Shown here in pieces: positions 9,537-16,711 of a DNA stretch of 64,000 bases. The number at the start of each line of letters is the position of its first letter. Within the stretch, counting starts at the first letter, position 1. The notes below the pieces were generated by a model, which saw only the letters and a list, made by a program, of their open reading frames with translations, was not told where the DNA came from and made no database searches. The position numbers and the translations under genes are program-made. The stretch spans positions 434,001 to 498,000 of the forward strand of contig NZ_CP017194.1 in assembly GCF_006770265.1 (NCBI RefSeq), given 5' to 3'. The DNA is from Lactococcus carnosus (lineage in GTDB: Bacteria > Bacillota > Bacilli > Lactobacillales > Streptococcaceae).

Positions 9537-9980
9537 TTAGTTAGCTTTAGCAGCTAATGCTTCAGCGAAAGCTTCTAGTTTAGTGATGTCAGCTTCTTCG
9601 GCAGCAAGGTCAACTTTGACGCTATCAGCACCTTTTGTTGCTGATGTTTTTGCAAACGCAGCTTCGAAGTCATCTACTGATTTACAGAACTCATCGTAGA
9701 ATGTATCACCTGAACCAACAACACCGAAGATTTTACCTGTTAGATCTAGGTCTTGTAAATCGTCGTAAAAATCAACAATCTCATCAGGTAACTCACCATC
9801 ACCATAAGTATAAGATGCAACGATTACGACGTCGGCTTCTTGAAAGTCAGATGCATCAACAGTTGTACACTCATCTATATCAACTTCTAGACCGAGTGCT
9901 TCAAGTTTTTCCGCTACAACATCAGCGATTTCTTCAGTATTCCCAGTCATACTTGCGTATACAATCTTAGCTAAAGCCAT
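9537..9980 (-). CDS. fld: Flavodoxin, short-chain
   Basis: 147 residues from the ATG at 9980. The phosphate loop of FMN binding, YASMTGNTEEIAD at ~8-20, the aromatic loop ASYTYGDGELPDE at ~55-67 and VVGSGDTFYDEFCKSVDDF at ~87-105 are all standard for flavodoxin. It is a small cytoplasmic electron carrier; in fermenting Firmicutes a likely client is a radical-SAM activator such as the pyruvate formate-lyase activating enzyme, which is inference. A TTG at 9992 would extend the protein by four residues but overlaps the GGAG ribosome site, so ATG is preferred. It is a single-gene unit with its own promoter and terminator. Confidence 0.95.
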   Translation of the reverse strand: MALAKIVYASMTGNTEEIADVVAEKLEALGLEVDIDECTTVDASDFQEADVVIVASYTYGDGELPDEIVDFYDDLQDLDLTGKIFGVVGSGDTFYDEFCKSVDDFEAAFAKTSATKGADSVKVDLAAEEADITKLEAFAEALAAKAN

Positions 9981-10014
9981 TATAATCTCCAATTTTTAAT
10001 TTTATATTAAAGAA

Positions 10015-10042
10015 ATTATACCAAATTTACCTGAAAAATCAA
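10015..10042 (-). promoter_or_regulatory. Promoter of the flavodoxin gene
   Basis: Reading leftward, TTGATT (10042-10037) and TATAAT (10020-10015) are separated by 16 nt. The rest of 10043-10229 shows only AT-rich sequence and no firm promoter for map. Confidence 0.75.
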
Positions 10043-10229
10043 GTTTTCTGCTTGTTTTCTACTATTTTTCAGTATTTATATACGATAGTGACACAATGAG
10101 GTCATGTTGTTCAAAAATGCTATCTTTTACAACAATAAAGAGACATTTACCGATAATAACGCTACTAAAGCGATAGTAAATTTGCTAAAATAAGAGTAGC
10201 CTAAAAAACAGAAGGATAGTTTATAAAAA

Positions 10230-11084
10230 ATGATAACATTAAAATCACCAAGAGAAATTGCCATGATGCAAGATGCATCTGACGTACTAGCAGGTATTCA
10301 CATCGGATTACGTGAGATAATTAAGCCAGGCGTTGATATGTGGGATATTGAGCAGTATGTTCGCCGTGTATGTAAAGAAAAAAATGCCATTCCACTCCAA
10401 ATCGGCGTGGATGAAGGGAATGTTAACCCTTACCCTTATGCGACTTGTTGCTGCCTAAACGATGAGGTGGCACATAGCTTTCCTCGTAAGGGGCATATCC
10501 TTAAGTCGGGTGACTTAATCAAAGTAGATATGGTCATCGGAACAGGTGGCGGTATTGATATGAGCCGGGCGAATTTTGATGATGGCATGGCCATGAAAGA
10601 GCTAGCAGATAACTTTACTGGTGGTGTTGCTGACTCTTGTTGGGCCTATGCAGTGGGTGACGTATCTGATGAAATCAAGCAACTCATGGCGGTGACTAAG
10701 GAAAGTCTGTATCGTGGTATCGAAATGGCGCAAGTCGGTAATCGTATTGGTGATATCGGGCATGCTATTCAAGCTTACGCTGAAAGTTTTGGTTATGGCG
10801 TGGTTCGGGATCTTGTAGGGCATGGTGTTGGACCAACGATGCATGAAGAACCGATGGTGCCACATTACGGAACACCTGGTAAAGGACTTCGTCTAAGAGA
10901 AGGCATGGTATTGACCATTGAGCCAATGATCAATACCGGAGACTGGGAAATCGATCATCCGTCAAACGAGCGTGGCTATACAACACTTGATGGCAGTCTT
11001 TCATGTCAGTATGAGCATCAATTCGTCATCACTAAAAATGGGCCTGTTATCTTGACAAGCCAGGGCGAGGAAGGCACTTATTAA
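10230..11084 (+). CDS. map: Methionine aminopeptidase, type I, streptococcal form with insert
   Basis: 284 residues. The pita-bread metal ligands are in place: Asp in GDLIKVDMV (~97), Asp in GGVADSCWAY (~137), His in GVGPTMHEEP (~208) and Glu in LTIEPMI (~232) and QYEHQFVI. Between the first two Asp residues lies an extra ~27-residue stretch (GIDMSRANFDD...), the insert known from streptococcal enzymes. It removes the first Met from new proteins. AGAAGGAT precedes the ATG. The next gene, a YihY/BrkB-like membrane protein, follows after 36 nt, an arrangement common in streptococci. Confidence 0.97.
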   Translation: MITLKSPREIAMMQDASDVLAGIHIGLREIIKPGVDMWDIEQYVRRVCKEKNAIPLQIGVDEGNVNPYPYATCCCLNDEVAHSFPRKGHILKSGDLIKVDMVIGTGGGIDMSRANFDDGMAMKELADNFTGGVADSCWAYAVGDVSDEIKQLMAVTKESLYRGIEMAQVGNRIGDIGHAIQAYAESFGYGVVRDLVGHGVGPTMHEEPMVPHYGTPGKGLRLREGMVLTIEPMINTGDWEIDHPSNERGYTTLDGSLSCQYEHQFVITKNGPVILTSQGEEGTY

Positions 11085-11120
11085 ATCGTGGGGAGCAGCA
11101 GAGGGGGAGGCTAAACTTGT

Positions 11121-12044
11121 ATGAAAGCGTTAATCAAGAAAATTTTAGCATCTGAGCGTCTGACTTATTTTCTGGCTTTTTACAAGTCAGCCGAGATGAA
11201 TTTATCCAGTATTGCGGTCGCGTACTACTTACTGCTATCACTTTTTCCTTTGCTCATGATCATTGGGAATATTCTCCCGTTTCTAAATCTGGATACAGCA
11301 GTTATTCTAGGCTTGTTGCAGGATAATTTACCGAGCCAACTGTACACAACGGTTGCTAGCATCGTTGAAAATATCTTATCAAGACCGAGTGCGGGTCTCT
11401 TGTCAGTCTCAGTCATCACTGCTTTTTGGACGTTTTCAAAAGCCATGACAAGTCTGCAGATGGCCATGAATAAGTCATATGGTGTCAAGGATCATAGGGA
11501 TTTCCTAGTCGGCCATTTCTTTTCAATTCTAGCTAGTTTAGCGATCATTATTTTTCTATTTGTTGCTGTTTTCCTATCAACTTTTGGGCAACTGGTGCTT
11601 GACCGTATCTATCGGTCTATCCAATTTGATAAGCACTTATATGCAGCATTACATAATATGACGATACCAGCTGTTGCGCTAACCGTTTTTTGTGCTTTGT
11701 CCTTGCTTTATTTTATCATGCCAAATGTTAAGATTCGCAAGTTCAAATATGTCTTGCCTGGTGCATTATTTTCGACTTTTGTTCTGACATTTTTAACAAA
11801 TGTCTTTGGAAAATATATTGGTCGGACAACAGAGGCGATGCAAGACTTTAAAATTGTTGGTAGTTTAGTTGTCTTCGGTCTCATGCTCTGGTTCATCTTT
11901 ATTGCCAAAGTCTTGATATTCGGTGCCATTTTAAATGCTGTATATTTGAAACGCAATAGTAAGATTGAAACAAGACGTGGGGAAATCGTAGATATCATCA
12001 AGAGTGTCAATAGTAAAAAAAATGAAGAAAAATCCAGCTCATGA
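11121..12044 (+). CDS. YihY/BrkB-family integral membrane protein
   Basis: 307 residues with about six hydrophobic helices (for example ~33-55, 95-115, 133-160, 180-203, 212-230, 245-272) and the family signatures AYYLLLSLFPLL near residue 34 and FWTFSKAMTSLQMAMNKSYG at ~102-121. The family was once mis-named ribonuclease BN; its real role is unknown, perhaps transport or envelope function. It has a basic cytoplasmic tail (SVNSKKNEEKSSS). Strong GGGGGAGG site upstream. The TGA stop lies inside the terminator loop. Confidence 0.88.
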   Translation: MKALIKKILASERLTYFLAFYKSAEMNLSSIAVAYYLLLSLFPLLMIIGNILPFLNLDTAVILGLLQDNLPSQLYTTVASIVENILSRPSAGLLSVSVITAFWTFSKAMTSLQMAMNKSYGVKDHRDFLVGHFFSILASLAIIIFLFVAVFLSTFGQLVLDRIYRSIQFDKHLYAALHNMTIPAVALTVFCALSLLYFIMPNVKIRKFKYVLPGALFSTFVLTFLTNVFGKYIGRTTEAMQDFKIVGSLVVFGLMLWFIFIAKVLIFGAILNAVYLKRNSKIETRRGEIVDIIKSVNSKKNEEKSSS

Positions 12045-12059
12045 TGAGCCGGATTTTTT
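12027..12059. terminator. Terminator between the convergent yihY-like and gtrA-like genes
   Basis: AAAATCC-GCTCA and TGAGC-GGATTTTTT form a long stem with one internal mismatch; the stop codon of the upstream gene is in the loop. Its A-run side can serve the minus-strand gene as well. Confidence 0.9.
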
Positions 12060-12068
12060 GTATCTTCT

Positions 12069-12503
12069 TTATTTTTTTGTGAAAATCAAAAACTTTGAAA
12101 AAATATAATTCAAAATAATGGTGAGCACCTGTAAAAATAGACTGAGGACAAAGACGCTTTGTTTCAAGTTCAAGGAAAGGGTCTTAACTAAGAGCTGAGG
12201 ATGCCTATCTACAAAGTACCAATTTGCTATCACCGACAATAAAAGGACAAGTAGTCTGCTGATAACAAACTTAATAAATTCATGCAAGACCTTATTTGAT
12301 GTTTTTTCAAATACCCATCGTTTATTTGTAAAAAAAGCAAATAGAATTGAGACCCCTTGAGCAACGATTTCGGAGATAACGCCACTTCCTGTAGCAGAAA
12401 ATAGGAGCATCTTAATGATAAAATAAACGATCGTTGTCCCAACACCAGCAATAAGGTAGGTGACGATTTGCTGACTTGCAACGTTTTTAAGGCTATGTTT
12501 CAT
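12069..12503 (-). CDS. GtrA-like membrane protein
   Basis: 144 residues with four membrane helices. The N-terminal pattern (VTYLIAGVGTTIVYFIIKMLL) and FTNKRWVFE at ~59-67 are the GtrA family signature. Members help move lipid-linked sugars or take part in teichoic acid and polysaccharide decoration; the substrate here is not known. Only 25 nt separate its stop from the previous terminator. No Shine-Dalgarno is seen; a TATACT box lies just 7 nt upstream, so the mRNA may be leaderless. Confidence 0.88.
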   Translation of the reverse strand: MKHSLKNVASQQIVTYLIAGVGTTIVYFIIKMLLFSATGSGVISEIVAQGVSILFAFFTNKRWVFEKTSNKVLHEFIKFVISRLLVLLLSVIANWYFVDRHPQLLVKTLSLNLKQSVFVLSLFLQVLTIILNYIFSKFLIFTKK

Positions 12504-12510
12504 GTTAAAA

Positions 12511-12519
12511 AGTATATCA
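12511..12519 (-). promoter_or_regulatory. Extended -10 of the gtrA-like gene, 7 nt from its start codon
   Basis: On the minus strand TGA precedes TATACT (12516-12511), then 7 nt, then ATG at 12503. Start of transcription would fall at or one base before the ATG. Confidence 0.6.
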
Positions 12520-12537
12520 TTATTAAGGGGAATTTGC

Positions 12538-12543
12538 TATACT
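12538..12543 (+). promoter_or_regulatory. -10 box of the queT transcript
   Basis: TATACT preceded by TTTGC (a near TGn extension) sits about 20 nt before the preQ1 aptamer. No convincing -35. Confidence 0.5.
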
Positions 12544-12562
12544 AGATATTGCTTGTAACGAG

Positions 12563-12620
12563 CCCTTCGTACTTTCTCACTTTGACGGAGCATATTAAAA
12601 TCGCGGGAGCGATAAAGGAG
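12563..12620 (+). promoter_or_regulatory. preQ1-II riboswitch
   Basis: CTTCGT (12565-12570) pairs with ACGGAG (12585-12590, one G-U), followed at once by the conserved CATATTA, a small TCGC-GGGA-GCGA hairpin (12601-12612) and TAAAGGAG. This order of stem, CATATTA, extra hairpin and ribosome site is that of the preQ1-II (COG4708) aptamer, in which the 3' AAAGGAG takes part in the pseudoknot. The switch therefore hides the ribosome site when preQ1 binds. The downstream gene is the expected queT. Confidence 0.87.
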
Positions 12621-12626
12621 ATTCAT

Positions 12627-13130
12627 TTGAATAAAATTAAAGTTATTGACATGGTTCAGATAGCAGTTGTTGCTGCGCTCTATGTCATCGTGACAGTTGT
12701 CCTGGGGCCGCTTGGCTCTGGTGCAATTCAGTTTCGGCTATCCGAGCTATTTAACTTCTTAGCCTTCTACAATAAGAAATATATTTGGGCAGTCACTATA
12801 GGCTGTGTCATCTCAAACTATATATCGAGTACCCTGATTGATGTCTTTGTCGGCAGTCTGTCAACCTTATTATTTGTAACATTGGGCGTATACCTGTTTA
12901 AAAGATACATGCAGCAAGACATCCTGGGTGGGTTAACAAATAAAGCATTTCTCTATTTTGCCATCTTCTTTTCATTGACCATGGTGACAGTTGCAGCAGA
13001 ACTTAGCATTATGTTCGATTTACCCTTCTTTTTAACTTGGTTGACCACTGGCCTGGGTGAGTTAGTTTCCTTGCTTATCGGCAGTGTGATCGTTGTTCAA
13101 GTTTCAAAACGGATAGATTTAACAAAATAG
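12627..13130 (+). CDS. queT: QueT-type preQ1 uptake protein (ECF S component)
   Basis: 167 residues from TTG at 12627, 6 nt after the AAAGGAG that belongs to the riboswitch; a longer reading from 12549 would run through the aptamer and is rejected. Five to six hydrophobic helices, with the family text GPLGSGAIQFRLSELFNFLAFY at ~26-46 and the late helix pair LGELVSLLIGSVIVVQV. QueT proteins are substrate-binding membrane units that use the shared EcfA/EcfT motor to import queuosine precursors. Confidence 0.92.
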   Translation: MNKIKVIDMVQIAVVAALYVIVTVVLGPLGSGAIQFRLSELFNFLAFYNKKYIWAVTIGCVISNYISSTLIDVFVGSLSTLLFVTLGVYLFKRYMQQDILGGLTNKAFLYFAIFFSLTMVTVAAELSIMFDLPFFLTWLTTGLGELVSLLIGSVIVVQVSKRIDLTK

Positions 13131-13133
13131 GTG

Positions 13134-13139
13134 TATAAT
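13134..13139 (+). promoter_or_regulatory. -10 box 6 nt before the glutathione peroxidase start
   Basis: TATAAT followed by 6 nt and ATG at 13146. If used, transcription would begin at the ATG. The -35 region is poor, and read-through from queT is also possible. Confidence 0.45.
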
Positions 13140-13145
13140 GTAGCT

Positions 13146-13619
13146 ATGACACTATATGATTATACAGTAAAAAATAATAAAGGGGAGCAAGTCTCCTTAT
13201 CAGCCTATAAAGGGCAAACACTTCTCATTGTCAATACGGCTACCGGATGTGGTTTTACGCCGCAGTATAAGGGATTGCAGGACTTATATGATACCTATAA
13301 AGATCAAGGCTTTACGATCTTAGATTTTCCGTGTAATCAATTTGGTGATCAAGCGCCAGGCAGTGCGGCAGAGATTGCTGAATTTTGTGAGTTACGTTAT
13401 CATACGACCTTTCCTCAGTTCGCAAAAATTGATGTCAATGGTCAAACTGCTGACCCGCTATATACCTACTTAAAAAGTAAAAAAACGGGTGCCTTGACCG
13501 CAGATATTAAATGGAATTTTACAAAATTTCTTGTTGATAAGTCAGGTCAAGTTGTCAAGCGCTATGGGTCAGCTAAAAAGCCAGAGAACATTGCAAAGGA
13601 TTTAATAGACATACTTTAA
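13146..13619 (+). CDS. gpx: Glutathione peroxidase-like peroxidase
   Basis: 157 residues from the ATG at 13146 (a GTG at 13131 adds five non-conserved residues). Thioredoxin-fold peroxidase with the active-site text NTATGCGFTPQY (Cys ~35), DFPCNQFGDQAPG at ~65-77 and IKWNFTKFLVD at ~120-130, giving the Cys-Gln-Trp-Asn set. It is a cytoplasmic protein that reduces hydroperoxides; in bacteria the reductant is usually thioredoxin. It begins 15 nt after queT stops and has its own terminator. Confidence 0.95.
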   Translation: MTLYDYTVKNNKGEQVSLSAYKGQTLLIVNTATGCGFTPQYKGLQDLYDTYKDQGFTILDFPCNQFGDQAPGSAAEIAEFCELRYHTTFPQFAKIDVNGQTADPLYTYLKSKKTGALTADIKWNFTKFLVDKSGQVVKRYGSAKKPENIAKDLIDIL

Positions 13620-13640
13620 ACGCTCATTTGGGCGTTTTTA
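13618..13640 (+). terminator. Terminator of the peroxidase gene
   Basis: AAACGC pairs with GCGTTT, loop of 8 nt, then T-run; the stop codon overlaps the left arm. Confidence 0.8.
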
Positions 13641-13672
13641 TGTTATAATAAAAACTATAGTAAGCGCTTTCT
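13641..13672 (+). promoter_or_regulatory. Extended -10 promoter with a cre site
   Basis: TGT-TATAAT (TATAAT at 13644-13649) is an extended -10. AGTAAGCGCTTTCT at 13659-13672 agrees with the CcpA consensus TGWAARCGYTWNCW at 13 of 14 positions and lies just after the expected start point, so CcpA would block early elongation. Confidence 0.75.
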
Positions 13673-13702
13673 AAAACAGTTTAAGAATAAAGGAGACGAT
13701 GT

Positions 13703-13900
13703 ATGAACAAAGCACAGATGGTCTATAAACTTAAGCAACTTGGGCATAATCAAGAGAAGATTGCAGAGATTTTTATTGGCAATAAAGAGTTTCATCGGGC
13801 TGAGATTGCACAAACAAAACATATCATGTATGAAAACTTTGCTGAACTTCTAGAGCATTGGCTGGAAGACGAAAAAGAAGCAGAGGAAATGACAGCATAA
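13703..13900 (+). CDS. Small helical acidic protein, function unknown
   Basis: 65 residues, no membrane segment, rich in Glu/Lys/His, predicted mostly helical; the middle (EIFIGNKEFHRAEIAQTKHIM) and the acidic end (LEHWLEDEKEAEEMTA) are the clearest features. I do not recognise the family. A clean AAGGAGACG site lies 5-8 nt before the ATG. The gene stands alone between its own promoter with a cre site and a strong terminator, so it is probably real and carbon-regulated. Confidence 0.7.
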   Translation: MNKAQMVYKLKQLGHNQEKIAEIFIGNKEFHRAEIAQTKHIMYENFAELLEHWLEDEKEAEEMTA

Positions 13901-13934
13901 AAAAAGATGCAAGTGAAAATCTTGCATCTTTTTT
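13899..13934. terminator. Terminator after the small cre-controlled gene
   Basis: AAAAGATGCAAG/CTTGCATCTTTT stem of 12 bp with a 7-nt loop and flanking A and T runs. Confidence 0.93.
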
Positions 13935-14024
13935 GATTGACCTGCTGCTAGGGATTTCTCAAAGTATCACTATAAAAAGGCTATAGCGTTACTGAACCCA
14001 ATAAAGGATTTGAGGACGCTTGAA

Positions 14025-14052
14025 TTGAATTATTTCTGTAATTTGTTACACT
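14025..14052 (+). promoter_or_regulatory. Promoter of the small membrane protein gene
   Basis: TTGAAT (14025-14030), 16 nt, TACACT (14047-14052). The ATG at 14061 is only 8 nt further on, so the leader would be almost nil. Confidence 0.5.
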
Positions 14053-14060
14053 ATAGGTAT

Positions 14061-14240
14061 ATGATCAAACAACAATTTTATGTATTTAGTATTGGTACGA
14101 TAATCTATGCCTGGTTTTTTGCAGATGCTTTGTTTACAGGGCAATCTTTTTTGACTGGATTTTGGAGTCTTCTTTTGATTCGTAAGGCGTTTATTGCCTA
14201 TAAAGCAGACAAATGGATTAGATTAAATATCAAGAATTAA
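14061..14240 (+). CDS. Small two-helix membrane protein (possibly DUF3272)
   Basis: 59 residues from ATG at 14061. Two hydrophobic stretches (FYVFSIGTIIYAWFFADALF and SFLTGFWSLLLI) are followed by a basic tail (YKADKWIRLNIKN). The layout resembles the short DUF3272 family of streptococci, which has no known role; I am not sure of that match. There is no good Shine-Dalgarno, and a longer reading from 14010 runs over the promoter. Confidence 0.55.
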   Translation: MIKQQFYVFSIGTIIYAWFFADALFTGQSFLTGFWSLLLIRKAFIAYKADKWIRLNIKN

Positions 14241-14269
14241 GCCTGTCTGAAACAGATGAGCATAATAAA

Positions 14270-14307
14270 ACAAGCTCTGAGAAAGATAAGCTCAGAGCCA
14301 TTTTTTT
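14270..14307. terminator. Shared terminator of the small membrane protein gene and birA
   Basis: GCTCTGAG and CTCAGAGC form an 8-bp stem with a 9-nt loop. T-run on the plus side, TTGTTTT on the minus side. The birA stop codon is in the right arm. Confidence 0.88.
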
Positions 14308-15017
14308 AAGGAAATCTCTCCAGAAGAAAGAACTTTTATGAGGCCACCAGTGTTGACAATTAGCTCGCCTGTTTCTGTCAGATCTGTTGCTGTGCCACTT
14401 ATTAGCTGACCATTTTCTTCGAATTCGACTGTCTTACCAAGGATGAAAGAGTGGGCGTGGTAAATGTTGAAAAAGGCATCATCAGATCTTAGTTTGTCAA
14501 ATTGAGTCCATATTTCTGCAATCAAGTCACTGCGTGTGATCGTGGGCGCATCATCCGAAAATAGTGAGCTAGCTTTCTCCCTTAAGTCGATCGGCAAGTC
14601 AAAACTGTTGAAGTTTAAGCCGATGCCGATGACAATTTGCTGACTAGACATCAGATACTCAACTAGGACACCTGCTATTTTTTTATTGTCGAGATAAATA
14701 TCGTTAACCCATTTGATTTGAGGGTTTTTATTTGTTAGATTTTCTATAGCAGTCACGATAGCAGCAGCTGTTAAAATCGTGTAGTTTTTGACTTCCTCAG
14801 ATACGTTGAGAACAAGTGACATGTAGATACCGTTGCCTTTAGAGGCGAGATATTGTCTCCCAAAACGGCCACGGGCATTGGTCTGCATATCAGCGATAAA
14901 TAATTTTTTATCGACGAGGTCGTTTTTTGCGTCAAGCTGAGTTGATGCGCTACTTTCGACAGCAGAAGCTGTGACTAGCCAAGGATTTTTTTCAAGAATA
15001 TTGTTAATGTCTATCAT
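14292..15017 (-). CDS. birA: Biotin-[acetyl-CoA carboxylase] ligase without DNA-binding domain
   Basis: 241 residues. The catalytic ligase domain has the biotinyl-AMP loop ARGRFGRQY at ~48-56, NGIYMSLVL at ~62-70, KWVNDIY at ~101-107 with the substrate Lys/Asn/Asp, KIAGVLVE at ~112-119 and GIGLNFN at ~131-137. A short C-terminal SH3-like part follows. There is no N-terminal winged helix, so this is the non-regulatory class. It joins biotin to the carrier protein of carboxylases. ATG at 15017 has no Shine-Dalgarno and sits 6 nt after a TATAAT box. Confidence 0.94.
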   Translation of the reverse strand: MIDINNILEKNPWLVTASAVESSASTQLDAKNDLVDKKLFIADMQTNARGRFGRQYLASKGNGIYMSLVLNVSEEVKNYTILTAAAIVTAIENLTNKNPQIKWVNDIYLDNKKIAGVLVEYLMSSQQIVIGIGLNFNSFDLPIDLREKASSLFSDDAPTITRSDLIAEIWTQFDKLRSDDAFFNIYHAHSFILGKTVEFEENGQLISGTATDLTETGELIVNTGGLIKVLSSGEISLKKWL

Positions 15018-15023
15018 GTTTAA

Positions 15024-15032
15024 ATTATATCA
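15024..15032 (-). promoter_or_regulatory. Extended -10 of birA, 6 nt from its start codon
   Basis: On the minus strand TGA-TATAAT (TATAAT 15029-15024), 6 nt, ATG at 15017. Predicted leaderless message. Confidence 0.65.
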
Positions 15033-15074
15033 TGGAATTATCCGGAAATGATGGCGAAATGCACAATGAAGTGG

Positions 15075-15080
15075 TAGAAT
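15075..15080 (+). promoter_or_regulatory. -10 box of metK
   Basis: TAGAAT lies 7 nt before the first stem of the SAM-III aptamer, so the aptamer starts at the 5' end of the mRNA. Confidence 0.6.
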
Positions 15081-15085
15081 AGGAC

Positions 15086-15165
15086 TGTTACTTTCCGAAG
15101 GTGGCGCTAACCTTTCCATAGCGCCGTTTCCTGTAACCTAAATAGAAAGAAAAGTAGGGGAAAAA
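15086..15165 (+). promoter_or_regulatory. SAM-III (SMK box) riboswitch
   Basis: GTTAC (15087-15091) pairs with GTAAC (15133-15137); between them TTTCCGAAGG and a GGCGCTA.../TAGCGCC hairpin. The TTTCC segment can pair with the GGGGAA that forms the ribosome site at 15157-15162. This is the SMK layout known from Lactobacillales metK leaders: SAM binding ties up the ribosome site and stops translation. Confidence 0.92.
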
Positions 15166-15167
15166 TT

Positions 15168-16355
15168 ATGTCAGAGAAAAACTTATTTACAAGTGAGAGT
15201 GTGTCAGAAGGACATCCAGATAAGATTGCGGATCAAATTTCCGATGCGATTTTAGATGCGATTCTAACACAGGATCCAGATGCACACGTCGCGGCAGAAA
15301 CAGTTGTTTATACTGGATCTGTCCATGTATTTGGTGAAATATCAACAACAGCTTATGTCAATATCGACGAAATCGTCAGACAGACGATTAAAGAAATTGG
15401 CTATACTGATGCGAGTTTTGGCTTTGACTACAAGACAGTCGGTGTTCATCCATCTATCGTCGAACAATCAGCAGATATTGCCCAAGGGGTCAATGAAGCG
15501 ATTGAAGTCAGAGGTAATGACCAGCAAGATGCGCTTGATCTTATCGGAGCTGGTGACCAAGGGTTGATGTTTGGCTATGCCAACAAAGAGACAGCAGAAT
15601 ATATGCCGCTTGCGATTTCGCTATCACATCAATTAGTCAAAAGACTAGCAGATTTGCGTAAAACAGGTGAGATTGCTTACCTTCGTCCAGATGCGAAAAG
15701 TCAAGTGACTGTTGAATATGATGAAAATGATGTTGCTAAACGGATTGATACCATCGTGATTTCAACCCAACATGCACCAGAGGCAACTAACGAACAAATC
15801 AAAGCTGATATGATCGACAAAGTGATTAAAGTTGTCATTCCTGCTGAGTTGTTAGATGAGCAAACCAAGTATTTCATCAATCCAACAGGCCGTTTTGTTA
15901 TTGGTGGTCCTCAAGGGGATTCTGGCCTGACTGGTCGTAAAATTATCGTGGATACTTATGGTGGCTATGCCCATCATGGTGGTGGTGCTTTTTCAGGTAA
16001 GGATGCAACGAAAGTTGACCGTTCTGCTTCTTATGCAGCGCGTTATATTGCAAAAAACATCGTGGCTGCGGGTCTCGCAGAAAAGGCTGAAATTCAATTA
16101 AGCTATGCCATAGGTGTTGCGCAACCAATCTCAATTCATGTAGACACATTTGGGACAGGTAAAGTATCAAATGAGTTACTAATTGGTGCCATCAGAGAAA
16201 ACTTTGATCTTCGTCCAGCTGGTATCATCAAAATGCTTGATTTGAAACGGCCAATCTACCGTCAAACGGCTGCCTATGGCCACTTTGGCCGGACAGATGT
16301 CGAGCTACCATGGGAAAAACTAGATAAAGTAGAAATTTTAAGCGCGCTTTTGTGA
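15168..16355 (+). CDS. metK: S-adenosylmethionine synthetase
   Basis: 395 residues, the family's usual size. [18 protein letters not shown] at ~10-27 includes the catalytic His and metal Asp, [12 protein letters not shown] at ~118-129, [20 protein letters not shown] at ~247-266 and the P-loop-like [16 protein letters not shown] at ~269-284 are all intact. Makes SAM from methionine and ATP. It is controlled by a SMK box in its leader, which closes a direct feedback loop. Confidence 0.99.
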   Translation: MSEKNLFTSESVSEGHPDKIADQISDAILDAILTQDPDAHVAAETVVYTGSVHVFGEISTTAYVNIDEIVRQTIKEIGYTDASFGFDYKTVGVHPSIVEQSADIAQGVNEAIEVRGNDQQDALDLIGAGDQGLMFGYANKETAEYMPLAISLSHQLVKRLADLRKTGEIAYLRPDAKSQVTVEYDENDVAKRIDTIVISTQHAPEATNEQIKADMIDKVIKVVIPAELLDEQTKYFINPTGRFVIGGPQGDSGLTGRKIIVDTYGGYAHHGGGAFSGKDATKVDRSASYAARYIAKNIVAAGLAEKAEIQLSYAIGVAQPISIHVDTFGTGKVSNELLIGAIRENFDLRPAGIIKMLDLKRPIYRQTAAYGHFGRTDVELPWEKLDKVEILSALL

Positions 16356-16378
16356 AAAACGCGATAATATGATATAAT
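16350..16378 (+). promoter_or_regulatory. Promoter at the metK 3' end, aimed at a terminator hairpin
   Basis: TTGTGA (16350-16355), 17 nt, then TGA-TATAAT (16373-16378). The start would fall near 16385, inside the left arm of the following hairpin. Confidence 0.5.
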
Positions 16379-16379
16379 T

Positions 16380-16420
16380 AATTCGTGTGCATGGCTTTGG
16401 CTGATGTACACGAATTTTTT
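16380..16420 (+). terminator. Terminator after metK
   Basis: ATTCGTGTGCA and TGTACACGAAT make an 11-bp stem with one G-T pair, loop of 13 nt, then six T. Confidence 0.88.
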
Positions 16421-16573
16421 AAGTTTCCTTAAAAAAGTATGATGAAAATAACCTATATCAAATGTAAATAATCAAGAAGCTATATCAAGTTGGTCAGTGA
16501 TACTAAGTTGCCAAATAGGTGGTATGTTTGTTGTTTGAACAGTAGACTTATAGAAAAGTTTAGTGGCGATTTC

Positions 16574-16611
16574 TGCCTTATCAGAGATGCGTTATGCGAA
16601 CTGCTAAGGCA
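16574..16611 (+). other. Stable hairpin in the rny leader
   Basis: TGCCTTATCAG (16574-16584) and CTGCTAAGGCA (16601-16611) pair with one mismatch. It is followed by A, not T, so it is not a terminator. The 290 bases between 16421 and 16711 otherwise hold only a weak extended -10 (TGC-TATAGT, near 16650) and no reading frame I trust. The hairpin could be a cleavage or stability element of the RNase Y message; that is inference. Confidence 0.5.
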
Positions 16612-16711
16612 AAAAAAGTAACTGGAAAGAGATATGAATTATTGGATTTGCTATAGTGTTCAAGTCGTTGCTTTTAGTGGAACTTGATAATAGAAAATAA
16701 TGAGGAATACA

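Noticed and set aside
16574-16611. Terminator upstream of rny
   Set aside because: The stem is followed by A on the plus strand, and on the minus strand the T-run comes before the stem.
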